Shown here: in pieces, positions 15,612 to 25,486 of the stretch
How positions within the stretch are numbered: position 1 is the first letter of the stretch
How the letters are laid out: each line of letters starts with the position of its first letter
Assembly: GCF_002877365.1 (NCBI RefSeq)
Contig: NZ_MCWZ01000073.1
Location: 1-34,118 of the forward strand
Reading direction: 5' to 3'
DNA from: Vibrio sp. 10N.261.55.A7
GTDB lineage: Bacteria; Pseudomonadota; Gammaproteobacteria; Enterobacterales; Vibrionaceae
Length of the DNA stretch: 34,118 nucleotides
The notes under the pieces: generated by a model
What the model was told of the DNA's origin: nothing
Seen by the model: the letters and a program-made list of their open reading frames with translations, nothing else
Database searches by the model: none
Translations under genes and position numbers: made by a program

Positions 15612-17708
15612 ATGAAATTTACTCTCCCATTTGCGGATAAATTGCCAAATATTCCACAGCGAAGCTTGCCAGCTATTGGCGCTCCAGTCATGGTATTGGC
15701 TACGCTTGGAATGATCGTATTACCTATTCCTGCGTTTATCCTCGATATTTCATTCACGTTCAATATTGCTCTAGCAATGGTTGTTCTTTTAGTCACCGTC
15801 TACACTCGAAGACCTCTAGACTTTGCTGCGTTCCCTACTGTACTACTTATCGCGACTCTATTACGTTTGGCCCTCAATGTCGCCTCAACTCGAGTCGTTC
15901 TATTATATGGCCATGAAGGGCCAGGCTCGGCAGGTAAAGTGATCGAAGCCTTCGGTAACGTTGTTATCGGCGGTAACTATGCTGTTGGTCTCGTCGTGTT
16001 CCTAATATTGATGATCATTAACTTCATGGTTGTGACAAAGGGTGCCGGTCGAATCTCAGAAGTGAGTGCTCGTTTTACGCTAGACGCTTTGCCTGGTAAA
16101 CAAATGGCGATTGATGCTGACCTTAATGCGGGGCTGATTGATCAAGACCAAGCAAGATTGCGTCGCTTTGAAGTGACTAAAGAAGCCGATTTCTACGGCT
16201 CAATGGACGGTGCATCTAAGTTTGTTAAAGGGGATGCCATTGCCGGGATCCTGATACTGTTTATCAACATTATCGGTGGATTAGCGATTGGTATGGCGCA
16301 ATACGATCTTGGCTTCGGTCAGGCGATTGAGATCTATACCTTATTGACCATCGGTGATGGTTTGGTTGCTCAAATCCCCTCGCTGTTGCTATCAATCGGC
16401 GCAGCAATGATGGTGACTCGCCAAAATACCGACGAAGACATGGGGCAGCAAGTTGTCTTCCAAATGTTTGATAACCCTAAGGCTTTGACGATCACAGCGG
16501 TCATATTGGGGATTATGGGTATTGTGCCGGGAATGCCACATTTTGCATTTCTATTGTTGGCCGCACTGGCCGGCGGCAGTGCCTATTTGATTATACGTAA
16601 GCAGAAAAAAGAGAAAGAAGAAGAGACGAAACTACCCGCAACGATCGAAAGTGAATCGTCGACACCAAAGGAGTTGTCGTGGGATGACGTGCAGCCGGTT
16701 GATATCATTGGTTTAGAAGTTGGCTACCGTCTGATACCGCTGGTCGATAGAGATCAGGGTGGTGAGTTACTTGAACGTGTGAAAGGTGTTCGTAAAAAAC
16801 TGTCTCAAGATTTCGGTTTTCTGATTCCAGCCGTGCACATAAGAGATAATTTAGAACTGACTCCAAATAGCTACCGTATCACTTTGATGGGGGTCGCTGT
16901 TGGCGAGGCGGAGATTCGTCCAGATCAGGAGCTAGCGATTAATCCTGGTCAAGTTTATGGCATGATCGAAGGTGAACATACCATTGACCCTGCATTTGGT
17001 TTAGAGGCTGTCTGGATTAAAGAAGATCAACGTGAACATGCCCAAGCTTTAGGGTACACCGTTGTTGACTCATCAACCGTACTAGCGACCCACCTAAGTC
17101 AGTTACTGACCAATAATGCGTCTCAACTCATTGGTCACGAAGAGGTTCAAAACTTGATGGAAATGTTATCAAGAAGTGCACCGAAGCTAGTCGAGAATTT
17201 TGTACCTGATCAATTGCAGTTAGGTACGGTTGTGAAAGTACTGCAGAACCTACTGAACGAAGCGATACCGATTCGTGACATAAGAACAATTGTTCAAACT
17301 CTGTCGGAATATTCGAGCAAAAGTCAAGAACCTGACATATTGACAGCTGCAGTTCGGATTTCACTGAAGCGACTAATTGTTCAAGAAATCAATGGTATAG
17401 AGCCAGAGTTGCCAGTGATTACGTTGATTCCTGAGCTGGAACAAATATTGCATCAAACTATGCAGGCGTCAGGTGGAGAGTCGGCAGGAATTGAGCCAGG
17501 GCTTGCGGAAAGACTGCAAAGCTCATTAAGCCAGGCGACTCAAGAGCAAGAACTCAAAGGTGAACCCGCGGTGTTGTTAACATCCGGTGTACTGCGCTCA
17601 ACTCTTGCTAAATTTGTTAAGAACACCATCCCATCATTGAGGGTGTTGTCTTATCAAGAGATTCCAGACGAGAAACAAATACGAATTGTACAAGCGGTCG
17701 GAAATTAG
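15612..17708 (+). CDS. flhA: Flagellar export gate protein FlhA
   Basis: An inner-membrane component of the flagellar type III export gate, 698 residues. The N-terminal half has about eight transmembrane helices with the FHIPEP signature region around RLALNVASTRVVLL and the cytoplasmic loop GRISEVSARFTLDALPGKQMAIDADLNAG. After about residue 330 a linker rich in Lys/Glu leads into the cytoplasmic domain that docks chaperone-substrate complexes. The ATG at 15612 has a weak ribosome binding site, but the product begins MKFTLPFADKLP as in other vibrios. It is the first gene of the plus-strand run that ends at about 28341. Confidence 0.98.
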   Translation: MKFTLPFADKLPNIPQRSLPAIGAPVMVLATLGMIVLPIPAFILDISFTFNIALAMVVLLVTVYTRRPLDFAAFPTVLLIATLLRLALNVASTRVVLLYGHEGPGSAGKVIEAFGNVVIGGNYAVGLVVFLILMIINFMVVTKGAGRISEVSARFTLDALPGKQMAIDADLNAGLIDQDQARLRRFEVTKEADFYGSMDGASKFVKGDAIAGILILFINIIGGLAIGMAQYDLGFGQAIEIYTLLTIGDGLVAQIPSLLLSIGAAMMVTRQNTDEDMGQQVVFQMFDNPKALTITAVILGIMGIVPGMPHFAFLLLAALAGGSAYLIIRKQKKEKEEETKLPATIESESSTPKELSWDDVQPVDIIGLEVGYRLIPLVDRDQGGELLERVKGVRKKLSQDFGFLIPAVHIRDNLELTPNSYRITLMGVAVGEAEIRPDQELAINPGQVYGMIEGEHTIDPAFGLEAVWIKEDQREHAQALGYTVVDSSTVLATHLSQLLTNNASQLIGHEEVQNLMEMLSRSAPKLVENFVPDQLQLGTVVKVLQNLLNEAIPIRDIRTIVQTLSEYSSKSQEPDILTAAVRISLKRLIVQEINGIEPELPVITLIPELEQILHQTMQASGGESAGIEPGLAERLQSSLSQATQEQELKGEPAVLLTSGVLRSTLAKFVKNTIPSLRVLSYQEIPDEKQIRIVQAVGN

Positions 17709-17744
17709 TCGCCAGCTTAAATTATTCAAATATGGACATAGACT

Positions 17745-19289
17745 TTGAAAATTAAACGATTTTTTGCCAAGGACATGCGTTCTGCACTGCTTCAAGTTAA
17801 AGAAGAACTTGGTGCGGATGCGGTTATCATGTCTAACAAAAAAGTCGCTGGTGGTGTTGAAATTGTCGCGGCTGTGGATGGCGCTGAACAAGCGAGTCGT
17901 CAATCAACGAACAGTCAGTCAGCGACAAACTACAGTTCTAGGCCGCGAAACGAACAAACACAGGCTGCAACAGCAAAACCTCAGCCAACTCCAAGACAGC
18001 TTGCAAGCGATAAAGTGAGCCTACAAACGGGCGCGAATGCTGGCAAGTCGATGACTAAGCGCTTTGCTAACATGCTAAAGCAATATAGTAATGGCGAAGA
18101 AGAGCAGGAGCATCGCTCTGAAAATGAAGACTCTCTTACCGCATTGCTAAAAAGACAGCGCAGCGCACAAGCAAACAATGCCGGCCATGCTAACTCTTCT
18201 TCTCAGCCCAATAGAAGCAGAGGAGAGCACTCAAATAGCCTTCTCTCCGATCCGGAATCGCCGCTTGCAAAATTAATTGCGCAAGATCGAGATGCAGAGA
18301 GAGCGAAGCCTAGGCTAGATCCTACCCGTTACGATAGAGCGCGACGCGATGAAAAAAGCGTGGACAACGAAGAGCTTGAAGGCATGCGCGAAGAGATGAC
18401 GTCGATTAGACGCCTCCTTGAGCACCAAGTCTCTGGCCTTATGTGGCAAGAGGTTGAACGACGCGAACCGCTTCGTGCCATGTTGATTAAACGACTTGAG
18501 AGAATGGGCGTTTCTTTAGAATTGGCTGATCAATTAGCATGCTACATACCAGAAGATACGGCGCCGCCTAAAGCATGGAAAGCCCTGCTAGGTTTAGTGG
18601 CTGATCAGATCCCTGTTGCAAAAACGGATATTTTAAAACGTGGCGGCATTGTTGCACTTTTAGGCCCTACAGGGGTTGGCAAAACAACAACCATCGCGAA
18701 GCTCGCGGCTCGGGCGGCGATGGAGTACGGGTCAGACAATGTCGCGCTAGTCACAACGGATACATATCGAATTGGTGCTCATGAGCAACTATCGATTTAC
18801 GGTCGAATCATGGGGTGTCCTGTAAGAGTTGCTAAAGATTCCAATGAGTTAGCCGATGTAATATATCAGTTACGAAACCGGCGTCTAATTCTTGTCGATA
18901 CAGCCGGTATGGGACAACGAGACGTTAGGTTATCCGAGCAACTGGATACCTTAATGCAGGAAAGTGGCGAGGTGATACACAGTTACTTGGTATTACCCGC
19001 AACCGCACAAAGAAAAGTTTTACAAGAAACCATAGAGCACTTCAGAAGAATACCGCTCTCTGGTTGCATCATGACTAAGCTGGATGAATCACTTAGTTTA
19101 GGTGAATTTTTAAGTGTAATCGTTCAAAACGCGTTACCTGTTGCGTACATCGCGAATGGGCAACGAGTGCCTGAAGATATTGTTCTAGCACAGCCAAAAT
19201 ACATGGTGGCGAAAGCGAACGAACTACTTGAGAAGTCGACAGACAATGAGCCTCACTACTGGAATAGTGACTCAGCGGAGGGGCTCTAG
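17745..19289 (+). CDS. flhF: Flagellar SRP-type GTPase FlhF
   Basis: A 514-residue GTPase that puts the flagellum at the cell pole. The N-terminal B domain (MKIKRFFAKDMRSALLQVKE) is followed by a variable linker (about 60-210, rich in Ser, Asn and Gln), then the NG domain of SRP type. The P-loop GPTGVGKTT is near residue 307, with TTDTYRIGAHEQL, DTAGMGQRD and TKLDE after it. The start is TTG at 17745; the residues that follow are the conserved FlhF N-terminus, so no other start fits. It lies 36 bases after flhA and before its partner flhG. Confidence 0.97.
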   Translation: MKIKRFFAKDMRSALLQVKEELGADAVIMSNKKVAGGVEIVAAVDGAEQASRQSTNSQSATNYSSRPRNEQTQAATAKPQPTPRQLASDKVSLQTGANAGKSMTKRFANMLKQYSNGEEEQEHRSENEDSLTALLKRQRSAQANNAGHANSSSQPNRSRGEHSNSLLSDPESPLAKLIAQDRDAERAKPRLDPTRYDRARRDEKSVDNEELEGMREEMTSIRRLLEHQVSGLMWQEVERREPLRAMLIKRLERMGVSLELADQLACYIPEDTAPPKAWKALLGLVADQIPVAKTDILKRGGIVALLGPTGVGKTTTIAKLAARAAMEYGSDNVALVTTDTYRIGAHEQLSIYGRIMGCPVRVAKDSNELADVIYQLRNRRLILVDTAGMGQRDVRLSEQLDTLMQESGEVIHSYLVLPATAQRKVLQETIEHFRRIPLSGCIMTKLDESLSLGEFLSVIVQNALPVAYIANGQRVPEDIVLAQPKYMVAKANELLEKSTDNEPHYWNSDSAEGL

Positions 19290-19302
19290 GCGGCGCAATA
19301 AT

Positions 19303-20190
19303 ATGACAGATAAAATGATTCACGATCAAGCTAGTGGCCTACGCCGATTAACTCAACCATCACTGACTAAAGTTATATCAGTGACGGGGGGGAAAGGTGG
19401 CGTGGGTAAATCTAATGTAACCTTGGGGTTAGCCATTTGTATGGCTCGACAAGGAAAAAAAGTAACTGTTTTAGATGCTGACTTAGGCTTAGCTAACGTT
19501 GATATCATGCTCGGAATTCGTCCTAAACGAAATCTAGGTCATGTATTAGCGGGAGAATGTGAGCTTCGCGACGCGATAGTTGAAGGTCCTCATGGAATAA
19601 AAATCATCCCTGCAACTTCAGGTACGCAAAGCATGACGGAGCTATCTCATGCACAGCATGTAGGATTAATTCGCGCATTTGGTAGCCTAGAAGAAGAAAT
19701 GGACATACTGTTAATAGATACCGCTGCGGGTATCTCTGACATGGTCGTCAGTTTTTCTCGAGCTGCTCAAGATGTAGTTGTCGTTGTTTGTGATGAACCG
19801 ACGTCGATCACTGATGCATATGCCTTGATCAAACTTCTGAGCAAGGAACATCAGGTGCAACGATTCAAAGTTGTTGCAAATATGGTCAGAAGCTACCGTG
19901 AAGGGCGAGAATTATTCGCAAAGTTGACCTTGGTCACAGAGAGATTCTTGAATGTAAGTCTTGAACTCGTAGCATGTATTCCATTAGATGATAAAGTTCG
20001 TCAAGCGGTTAAAAAACAAAAAATAGTTGTTGATGCGTTTCCACGCTCACCAGCGGCATTAGCCATTAGTTCATTAGCGAATAAAGCTTTGACCTGGCCA
20101 ATCCCCAAAACGCCGAGTGGGCATTTGGAATTTTTTGTCGAACGACTTCTTAATCGGTCTGACATTTTAGGGGAAACACTGAGTGAATAA
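19303..20190 (+). CDS. flhG: Flagellar number regulator, MinD-like ATPase FlhG
   Basis: A MinD/ParA-type ATPase that limits flagellar number and opposes FlhF; 295 residues. The N-terminal DQASGLR (residues 8-14) is the conserved DQAxxLR element known to stimulate FlhF GTPase activity. The deviant Walker A is GGKGGVGKS (about 28-36), with LDADLGLANVDIMLG and DTAAGI as switch and Walker B regions. The C-terminal part ends in an amphipathic stretch (GHLEFFVERLLNRS) that probably binds the membrane. The frame is open upstream to 19228, but ATG at 19303 is the family start and leaves a 13-base gap after flhF. The end overlaps fliA by 8 bases. Confidence 0.96.
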   Translation: MTDKMIHDQASGLRRLTQPSLTKVISVTGGKGGVGKSNVTLGLAICMARQGKKVTVLDADLGLANVDIMLGIRPKRNLGHVLAGECELRDAIVEGPHGIKIIPATSGTQSMTELSHAQHVGLIRAFGSLEEEMDILLIDTAAGISDMVVSFSRAAQDVVVVVCDEPTSITDAYALIKLLSKEHQVQRFKVVANMVRSYREGRELFAKLTLVTERFLNVSLELVACIPLDDKVRQAVKKQKIVVDAFPRSPAALAISSLANKALTWPIPKTPSGHLEFFVERLLNRSDILGETLSE

Positions 20191-20914
20191 AGCGCTAACT
20201 TACGATCAGTACGCGAACCAAAATAGCCAAAAGGTTTTTTTGGAGAAGTATTCCGTGTTGGTTAAACGCATAGCGCACCACTTGATAGGACGCCTTCCTC
20301 CAAGTGTTCAGGTCGACGACTTAATTCAGGCTGGCATGATAGGTCTCTTAGAGGCACAGAAGAACTACGACGGCAGTAAAGGTGCAAGTTTTGAAACCTA
20401 CGCTGGCATTCGTATTCGTGGCGCGATGCTTGACGACATTCGCCGTGGTGATTGGGTTCCACGCTCTGTTCATAAGCATAACCGTGAAATTGGCAATGCA
20501 ATCTCTACACTGGAAGGGGAGCTAAATAGAGACCCAACAGACGCAGAAGTTGCAAATCACCTAGAAATGTCTCTAGACCAGTACCATACTGTTTTAACAG
20601 ATATAAATTGTTCTAGGCTGGTTGGGATAGAAGATTTAGGTATTTCAGATGATGCCATATCTCCGGTAGACGATGATAAAAACACCCCATTCAGTGGTGT
20701 AGCGGACGAGTTTTTTAGAAAAGCATTAATAGAATCAATAAAATCACTACCAGAGCGTGAAGCCTTAGTACTTTCGCTTTATTATGATGAAGAGTTAAAC
20801 TTAAAAGAAATTGGTGAAGTAATTGGTGTGAGCGAATCTCGTGTTAGCCAAATATTAAGCCAGTCAATGCAGCGTTTACGTACCAAGTTAAGTGCGTGGA
20901 CAGAACATGAATAA
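20183..20914 (+). CDS. fliA: Flagellar sigma factor FliA (sigma-28)
   Basis: The sigma factor for late flagellar and chemotaxis genes, 243 residues. Region 2 is seen at LVKRIAHHLIGRLPPSVQVDDLIQAG and GASFETYAGIRIRGAMLDDIRRGDWVPRS; region 4 at LPEREALVLSLYYDEELNLKEIGEVIGVSESRVSQILSQSMQRLR. Each of these runs covers the regions that bind the -10 and -35 of sigma-28 promoters. The start is GTG at 20183 inside the end of flhG, an 8-base overlap that suggests coupling. Its activity should be set by FlgM export, but flgM is not in this window. Confidence 0.98.
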   Translation: MNKALTYDQYANQNSQKVFLEKYSVLVKRIAHHLIGRLPPSVQVDDLIQAGMIGLLEAQKNYDGSKGASFETYAGIRIRGAMLDDIRRGDWVPRSVHKHNREIGNAISTLEGELNRDPTDAEVANHLEMSLDQYHTVLTDINCSRLVGIEDLGISDDAISPVDDDKNTPFSGVADEFFRKALIESIKSLPEREALVLSLYYDEELNLKEIGEVIGVSESRVSQILSQSMQRLRTKLSAWTEHE

Positions 20915-20947
20915 CAATCACTGATTTCAATCTCAGTGGAGGCAATT

Positions 20948-21328
20948 TTGAATAAAAATATGAAAATCCTTATTGTTGATGATTTTTCAACAATGCGTCG
21001 TATCGTTAAAAACCTACTACGTGACTTGGGGTTTAATAATACTCAAGAAGCAGATGACGGCCTTACTGCGTTGCCAATGTTAAAAAAGGGTGAGTTTGAT
21101 TTCGTTGTTACTGACTGGAATATGCCAGGAATGCAAGGAATTGACCTACTAAAGAATATTCGTTCTGATGCTGAACTTAAGCACTTACCTGTACTTATGA
21201 TTACAGCTGAAGCTAAGCGCGAACAGATCATTGAAGCGGCACAAGCTGGTGTTAACGGTTATATTGTGAAACCTTTCACGGCAGCTACGCTTAAAGAAAA
21301 ACTGGATAAAATTTTTGAGCGTTTATAA
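20948..21328 (+). CDS. cheY: Chemotaxis response regulator CheY
   Basis: A single-domain receiver that, when phosphorylated by CheA, binds the flagellar switch protein FliM. The acidic pair DD follows KILIV, the phosphorylation aspartate is in VTDWNMPG, and the switch residues are the T of MITAEA and the K of YIVKPF. The frame also has GTG at 20936 (130 residues, the length used for many Vibrio CheY entries), but TTG at 20948 has GGAGG five bases upstream, whereas the GTG has none, so TTG (126 residues) is better supported; ATG at 20960 is a further option. It lies 33 bases after fliA. Confidence 0.96.
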   Translation: MNKNMKILIVDDFSTMRRIVKNLLRDLGFNNTQEADDGLTALPMLKKGEFDFVVTDWNMPGMQGIDLLKNIRSDAELKHLPVLMITAEAKREQIIEAAQAGVNGYIVKPFTAATLKEKLDKIFERL

Positions 21329-21375
21329 GCCAAAAGTCATAGACATTTCTTAAGCGTAATTAGGACCAAATCAGG

Positions 21376-22098
21376 ATGATTTCACTAGAACAGGCAAAAC
21401 AACTTGTCGAGCTACTGGAAAGTGAGCAACAACAGGAAGCTGACACGCTGGTAAAAGCTATCTATGAGGGTGGAGAGAAATCCATGCTTAATGAGGTAGG
21501 TGCGCTGACCAGAGATCTCCACGATTCACTACAGAACTTTCATATCGATGAACGTATGAGTGAGATTGCCAAAGACGAGATTCCCGATGCACGCGATAGG
21601 CTAAGATACGTAATCGAAAAAACAGAAGTCGCAGCGAATAAAACGATGGATGCTGTTGACCGTTGTATGCCTATTGCAAATAACCTTCATGAAGGTCTTG
21701 TTCAAGTAAGACCACAGTGGAATGAGTTAATGCACGGCCGCATTGAACTCGCACAGTTTAAAGCACTTTGTCACCGTATTGACGGCTTACTGACTGAGGT
21801 TGAAGGCGATAGTACAGAACTAAAAGGCCAGCTGACTGAAATTTTAATGGCGCAAGATTTCCAAGATCTTACCGGACAAATTATCAGCCGGGTCATCACT
21901 TTAGTTAATGAAGTTGAAGACCGTTTAGTCGAGATTCTTACTATGTTTGGTACTAGCCAAAAAGTAGAAGAATCAGAGGAAAACAATAATAAAGCATCAA
22001 TCAGTCCTGAAGGACCAATAATGAATCCTAACGAGCGAACGGATGCAGTTTCATCTCAAGATGAAGTCGATGACTTGCTATCAAGTCTTGGGTTTTAG
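21376..22098 (+). CDS. cheZ: CheY phosphatase CheZ
   Basis: Dephosphorylates CheY~P; 240 residues. The long helical hairpin carries the active-site segment AQDFQDLTGQ (about 159-168) with the catalytic glutamine. The C-terminal peptide DEVDDLLSSLGF is the CheY-binding tail, joined by a flexible acidic/Asn-rich linker (about 200-222). The start ATG is preceded by CAGG close by and GGAC further up. It lies 47 bases after cheY and 9 bases before cheA. Confidence 0.97.
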   Translation: MISLEQAKQLVELLESEQQQEADTLVKAIYEGGEKSMLNEVGALTRDLHDSLQNFHIDERMSEIAKDEIPDARDRLRYVIEKTEVAANKTMDAVDRCMPIANNLHEGLVQVRPQWNELMHGRIELAQFKALCHRIDGLLTEVEGDSTELKGQLTEILMAQDFQDLTGQIISRVITLVNEVEDRLVEILTMFGTSQKVEESEENNNKASISPEGPIMNPNERTDAVSSQDEVDDLLSSLGF

Positions 22099-22107
22099 GG
22101 GTAACGT

Positions 22108-24333
22108 ATGAGCTATGATTTAGACGAAGATATTCTACAGGACTTTTTAGTTGAGGCGGGTGAAATACTCGAACTGCTTTCAGAACAACTAGTTGAACTC
22201 GAAAATAACCCTGACGACAAAGAACTTCTTAATGCTATCTTCCGTGGGTTCCACACCGTAAAAGGTGGTGCAGGGTTCCTATCATTGACTGAACTTGTTG
22301 ACACCTGTCATGGTGCCGAAAACGTGTTTGACATCTTGCGAAATGGGCAACGTTCGGTCAATGCGGGTCTCATGGACACTATGCTACGTGCACTAGACAC
22401 GGTGAACGAGCAATTTAAAGCGGTTCAAGAATCAGAACCACTTCCGGTCGCGGATCAGGAACTATTGGATGAGCTTCACCGCTTATGCCGCCCAGAATCA
22501 GAAGATGAAGCTTCAGTGGAAGTTGCTGCCCCTGTAGAAGATGTAGTCATTCCAGAGCCCGTCGTTGAAGCTTCAGTTCATGAAATTCCAGCCGCCGATG
22601 AATCGGTAGGATCGGTTGATGAAATAACCGAAGACGAATTTGAAAAGCTGCTTGACGAGTTACACGGCAAAGGAACTGCACCTAATCTATCTAACGCAGC
22701 CCCAGCTCCAGTCGCGCCAGCTACACCTTCAGTGCCAGAAGCCAGTGGTGACATCACTGATGATGAATTTGAAAAATTACTCGACGAACTGCACGGTTCG
22801 GGTAAGAGCCCAACAGCTAATACATCACAGCCTGTAACTCCACCCCCAGCTCCTAAAGCCCCTGTTCTTGACGCGGCTTCAGCTGCTGCTGGCGGCGATG
22901 ATTTAATGTCTGATGCTGAGTTTGAAAAGCTTCTTGACGATCTACATGGTTCCGGTAAAGGCCCTTCACCCGATGAATTAGAAGCGGCAACGAATCCAGT
23001 AGCAGAAGCGCCTGCTCCGGCGCCTGTAGCAAAACCAGCACCTCAACCCGTGGCGAAGCCACAAGCTGCACCACAAGCACCTGCTAAGGCACAAGCGAAA
23101 CCGCCTGCTAAGAAAGAAGCATCAGTGCCGGCAACTCAAGCTAAAAAGCCTCAAGCTGAAGCAACGGTTCGTGTTGATACTTCAACCTTAGATACCATCA
23201 TGAACATGGTTGGCGAATTAGTACTGGTTAGAAACCGTCTACTCAGCCTAGGTCTGAACAGCAATGACGAAGAAATGTCCAAAGCTGTTTCTAATTTGGA
23301 TGTTGTGACAGCCGATCTTCAGGGTGCGGTAATGAAGACTCGAATGCAGCCAATTAAGAAAGTATTTGGCCGATTCCCTCGAGTTGTAAGAGACCTTGCC
23401 AGAAGTTTAAATAAAGACATCACGCTAGAAATGCGTGGTGAAGACACCGATTTAGATAAGAACTTAGTTGAGGCACTTGCTGATCCACTGATTCACTTGG
23501 TGAGAAACTCGGTTGACCATGGTATTGAAATGCCAGATGACCGTGCAGCCGCGGGTAAGCCTCGTAACGGTAAAGTTATCTTGTCTGCTTCTCAAGAAGG
23601 CGACCATATTGAACTTGCTATCGTCGATGACGGTGGAGGTATGGAGCCTGATAAACTGCGTGGTATTGCTGTTAAGCGCGGTATCATGGATGAAGATGCA
23701 GCGTCTCGTTTGACCAATAAAGAGTGTTTCAATCTCATCTTTATGCCTGGATTCTCGAGTAAAGAACAGATTTCTGACATATCAGGTCGTGGTGTGGGTA
23801 TGGACGTTGTGAAAACAGCGATTAATACCCTAAATGGCTCGATCGATATAGATTCTGAACTTGGTAAAGGCACCAAGATTACTATCAAAGTTCCACTTAC
23901 TTTGGCCATTCTTCCTACCTTGATGGTAGGGGTTGCGGGACATCCATTCGCTTTACCTTTAGCGAGTGTTAATGAAATCTTCCACCTTGATTTAAGCCGA
24001 ACCAACGTTGTTGATGGACAGCTAACGATTATTGTTCGTGAAAAGTCTATTCCTCTGTTCTATTTACAAAACTGGCTTGCGCCTCAGGCCGGAGTCGTCG
24101 AATTACGAAAAGGTCATGGTCACGTAGTTATTGTACAAATAGGCAGCCAACGAGTGGGTTTTGTGGTTGATACCTTGATTGGTCAAGAAGAGGTCGTCAT
24201 TAAGCCTCTTGATAACCTATTACAAGGTACACCAGGAATGGCCGGTGCAACTATTACCAGTGATGGTCATATCGCACTTATTTTAGACGTGCCAGATTTG
24301 TTGAAGCAGTATGCAGCTGCCTCAAGAATCTAA
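22108..24333 (+). CDS. cheA: Chemotaxis histidine kinase CheA
   Basis: The kinase of the chemoreceptor array, 741 residues (E. coli 654). The Hpt/P1 domain has its phosphorylated H49 in FRGFHTVKGGAGFL. After about residue 130 a long linker replaces the usual P2 region: it is acidic, then Ala/Pro-rich (about 291-350), and contains three copies of a 15-residue motif (separate entry). The P3 dimerisation domain starts near residue 353 (VRVDTSTLDTIMNMVGEL). The P4 ATPase domain holds the N box HLVRNSVDHGIE, G1 DDGGGM and G2 GRGVGMDVV. The P5 CheW-like domain ends the protein. No CheY-binding P2 fold is recognisable, which is the main oddity. GGGGTAACGT precedes the ATG. Confidence 0.97.
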   Translation: MSYDLDEDILQDFLVEAGEILELLSEQLVELENNPDDKELLNAIFRGFHTVKGGAGFLSLTELVDTCHGAENVFDILRNGQRSVNAGLMDTMLRALDTVNEQFKAVQESEPLPVADQELLDELHRLCRPESEDEASVEVAAPVEDVVIPEPVVEASVHEIPAADESVGSVDEITEDEFEKLLDELHGKGTAPNLSNAAPAPVAPATPSVPEASGDITDDEFEKLLDELHGSGKSPTANTSQPVTPPPAPKAPVLDAASAAAGGDDLMSDAEFEKLLDDLHGSGKGPSPDELEAATNPVAEAPAPAPVAKPAPQPVAKPQAAPQAPAKAQAKPPAKKEASVPATQAKKPQAEATVRVDTSTLDTIMNMVGELVLVRNRLLSLGLNSNDEEMSKAVSNLDVVTADLQGAVMKTRMQPIKKVFGRFPRVVRDLARSLNKDITLEMRGEDTDLDKNLVEALADPLIHLVRNSVDHGIEMPDDRAAAGKPRNGKVILSASQEGDHIELAIVDDGGGMEPDKLRGIAVKRGIMDEDAASRLTNKECFNLIFMPGFSSKEQISDISGRGVGMDVVKTAINTLNGSIDIDSELGKGTKITIKVPLTLAILPTLMVGVAGHPFALPLASVNEIFHLDLSRTNVVDGQLTIIVREKSIPLFYLQNWLAPQAGVVELRKGHGHVVIVQIGSQRVGFVVDTLIGQEEVVIKPLDNLLQGTPGMAGATITSDGHIALILDVPDLLKQYAAASRI
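22624..22950 (+). repeat. Three copies of an acidic EFEKLLDELHG motif in the CheA linker
   Basis: In-frame repeats within cheA: residues 173-187 (ITEDEFEKLLDELHG), 216-230 (ITDDEFEKLLDELHG) and 267-281 (MSDAEFEKLLDDLHG), each followed by a short GKG/GSGK turn and a Pro/Ala-rich spacer. The DNA copies differ at synonymous sites, so the protein motif rather than the DNA is being kept. Their spacing is about 43 and 51 residues. Confidence 0.92.
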
Positions 24334-24360
24334 TTATTCGTCACTAAAAAAAGGGAACAC

Positions 24361-25476
24361 ATGGCGATTAAAGTACTCGTAGTTGATGATTCAAGCTTCT
24401 TTCGACGTAGAGTCAGTGAGATCATCAACTCTGAATCGCGTTTAGAGGTAATGGACGTTGCAGTCAATGGCAGAGAAGCCGTTGAAAAGGCTAAAACACT
24501 TAAGCCTGACGTCATTACAATGGATATTGAGATGCCAATTATGGATGGTATCACGGCTGTTAAGCAAATTATGGCCGCGTGTCCGACACCAATATTGATG
24601 TTTTCTTCTCTAACGCACGATGGGGCTAAGGCCACATTAGATGCTCTAGATGCTGGCGCATTAGACTTTCTACCGAAGAAATTCGAGGATATCGCTCGGA
24701 ATCGAGATGATGCTGTCAGTCTGTTACAGCAACGCGTGATACAAATTGCCTCCAAGCGAACATTAATGAGAAGAACGCCCGTTGTGGCTCCTCGAACGAC
24801 GAGTTCTTCAGCGCTAGCTCCTAAGCCAACGGTAGGGTCGCGAACGAGTACGGCTAAGCCTTCTGCACCTGCTGCGACTCGATTTAAGGCGAGCGGTAAG
24901 AAATACCAGCTCACGGCTATTGGTACATCGACCGGTGGCCCTGTTGCTCTTCAAAAAATTCTGACCAAATTGCCGGGGAATTACCCTCATCCCATTCTAT
25001 TGATTCAGCATATGCCCGCGACGTTCACATCCGCTTTTGCTAGTCGTCTAAATTCGCTATGTAAAGTCGAAGTGAAAGAAGCACAAGATGGTGATGTATT
25101 AAAACCTGGAGTGGCCTACCTAGCACCAGGTGGTAAGCAAATGATGGTTGACGGTAGGCCGGGCTCTGCACGCCTTCGAATTATAGACGGTGGCGAACGA
25201 ATGAATTACAAGCCTTGTGTCGATGTGACATTTGGTTCTGCCGCGAAAATCTATGCTGATAAAGTACTTTCTATGGTTTTAACTGGCATGGGCGCAGATG
25301 GCCGAGAAGGTGCTCGCATGCTCAAGTCCGCAGGGGCGACCATATGGGCACAAGACGAAGAAAGCTGCGTAGTATATGGCATGCCGCAAGCCGTGGCCAA
25401 AGCCGGAATTTCGACTGAAGATTTACCACTTGATAGAATCGCTGAGCGAATGCTTGTCGAAGTCGGGATTGGGTAG
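24361..25476 (+). CDS. cheB: Receptor methylesterase/deamidase CheB
   Basis: Removes methyl groups from chemoreceptors and is activated by CheA phosphorylation; 371 residues. The N-terminal receiver has DD at 9-10 and the phosphorylated D55 in [12 protein letters not shown] Ser/Thr/Pro/Ala-rich linker (about 140-175) joins it to the esterase domain with the catalytic triad S190 (GTSTGGP), H217 (LIQHMP) and D313 (TGMGADG). The sequence AAGGGAAC before the ATG gives a ribosome binding site. It lies 27 bases after cheA. The partner methyltransferase cheR is not in this window. Confidence 0.97.
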   Translation: MAIKVLVVDDSSFFRRRVSEIINSESRLEVMDVAVNGREAVEKAKTLKPDVITMDIEMPIMDGITAVKQIMAACPTPILMFSSLTHDGAKATLDALDAGALDFLPKKFEDIARNRDDAVSLLQQRVIQIASKRTLMRRTPVVAPRTTSSSALAPKPTVGSRTSTAKPSAPAATRFKASGKKYQLTAIGTSTGGPVALQKILTKLPGNYPHPILLIQHMPATFTSAFASRLNSLCKVEVKEAQDGDVLKPGVAYLAPGGKQMMVDGRPGSARLRIIDGGERMNYKPCVDVTFGSAAKIYADKVLSMVLTGMGADGREGARMLKSAGATIWAQDEESCVVYGMPQAVAKAGISTEDLPLDRIAERMLVEVGIG

Positions 25477-25486
25477 AGGAAACTTA

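Noticed and set aside
25376..25486. Upstream extension of ParC into cheB
   Set aside because: The extra 37 codons overlap cheB in another frame and do not resemble a ParA N-terminus. ATG at 25487 has a good GAGGA site.
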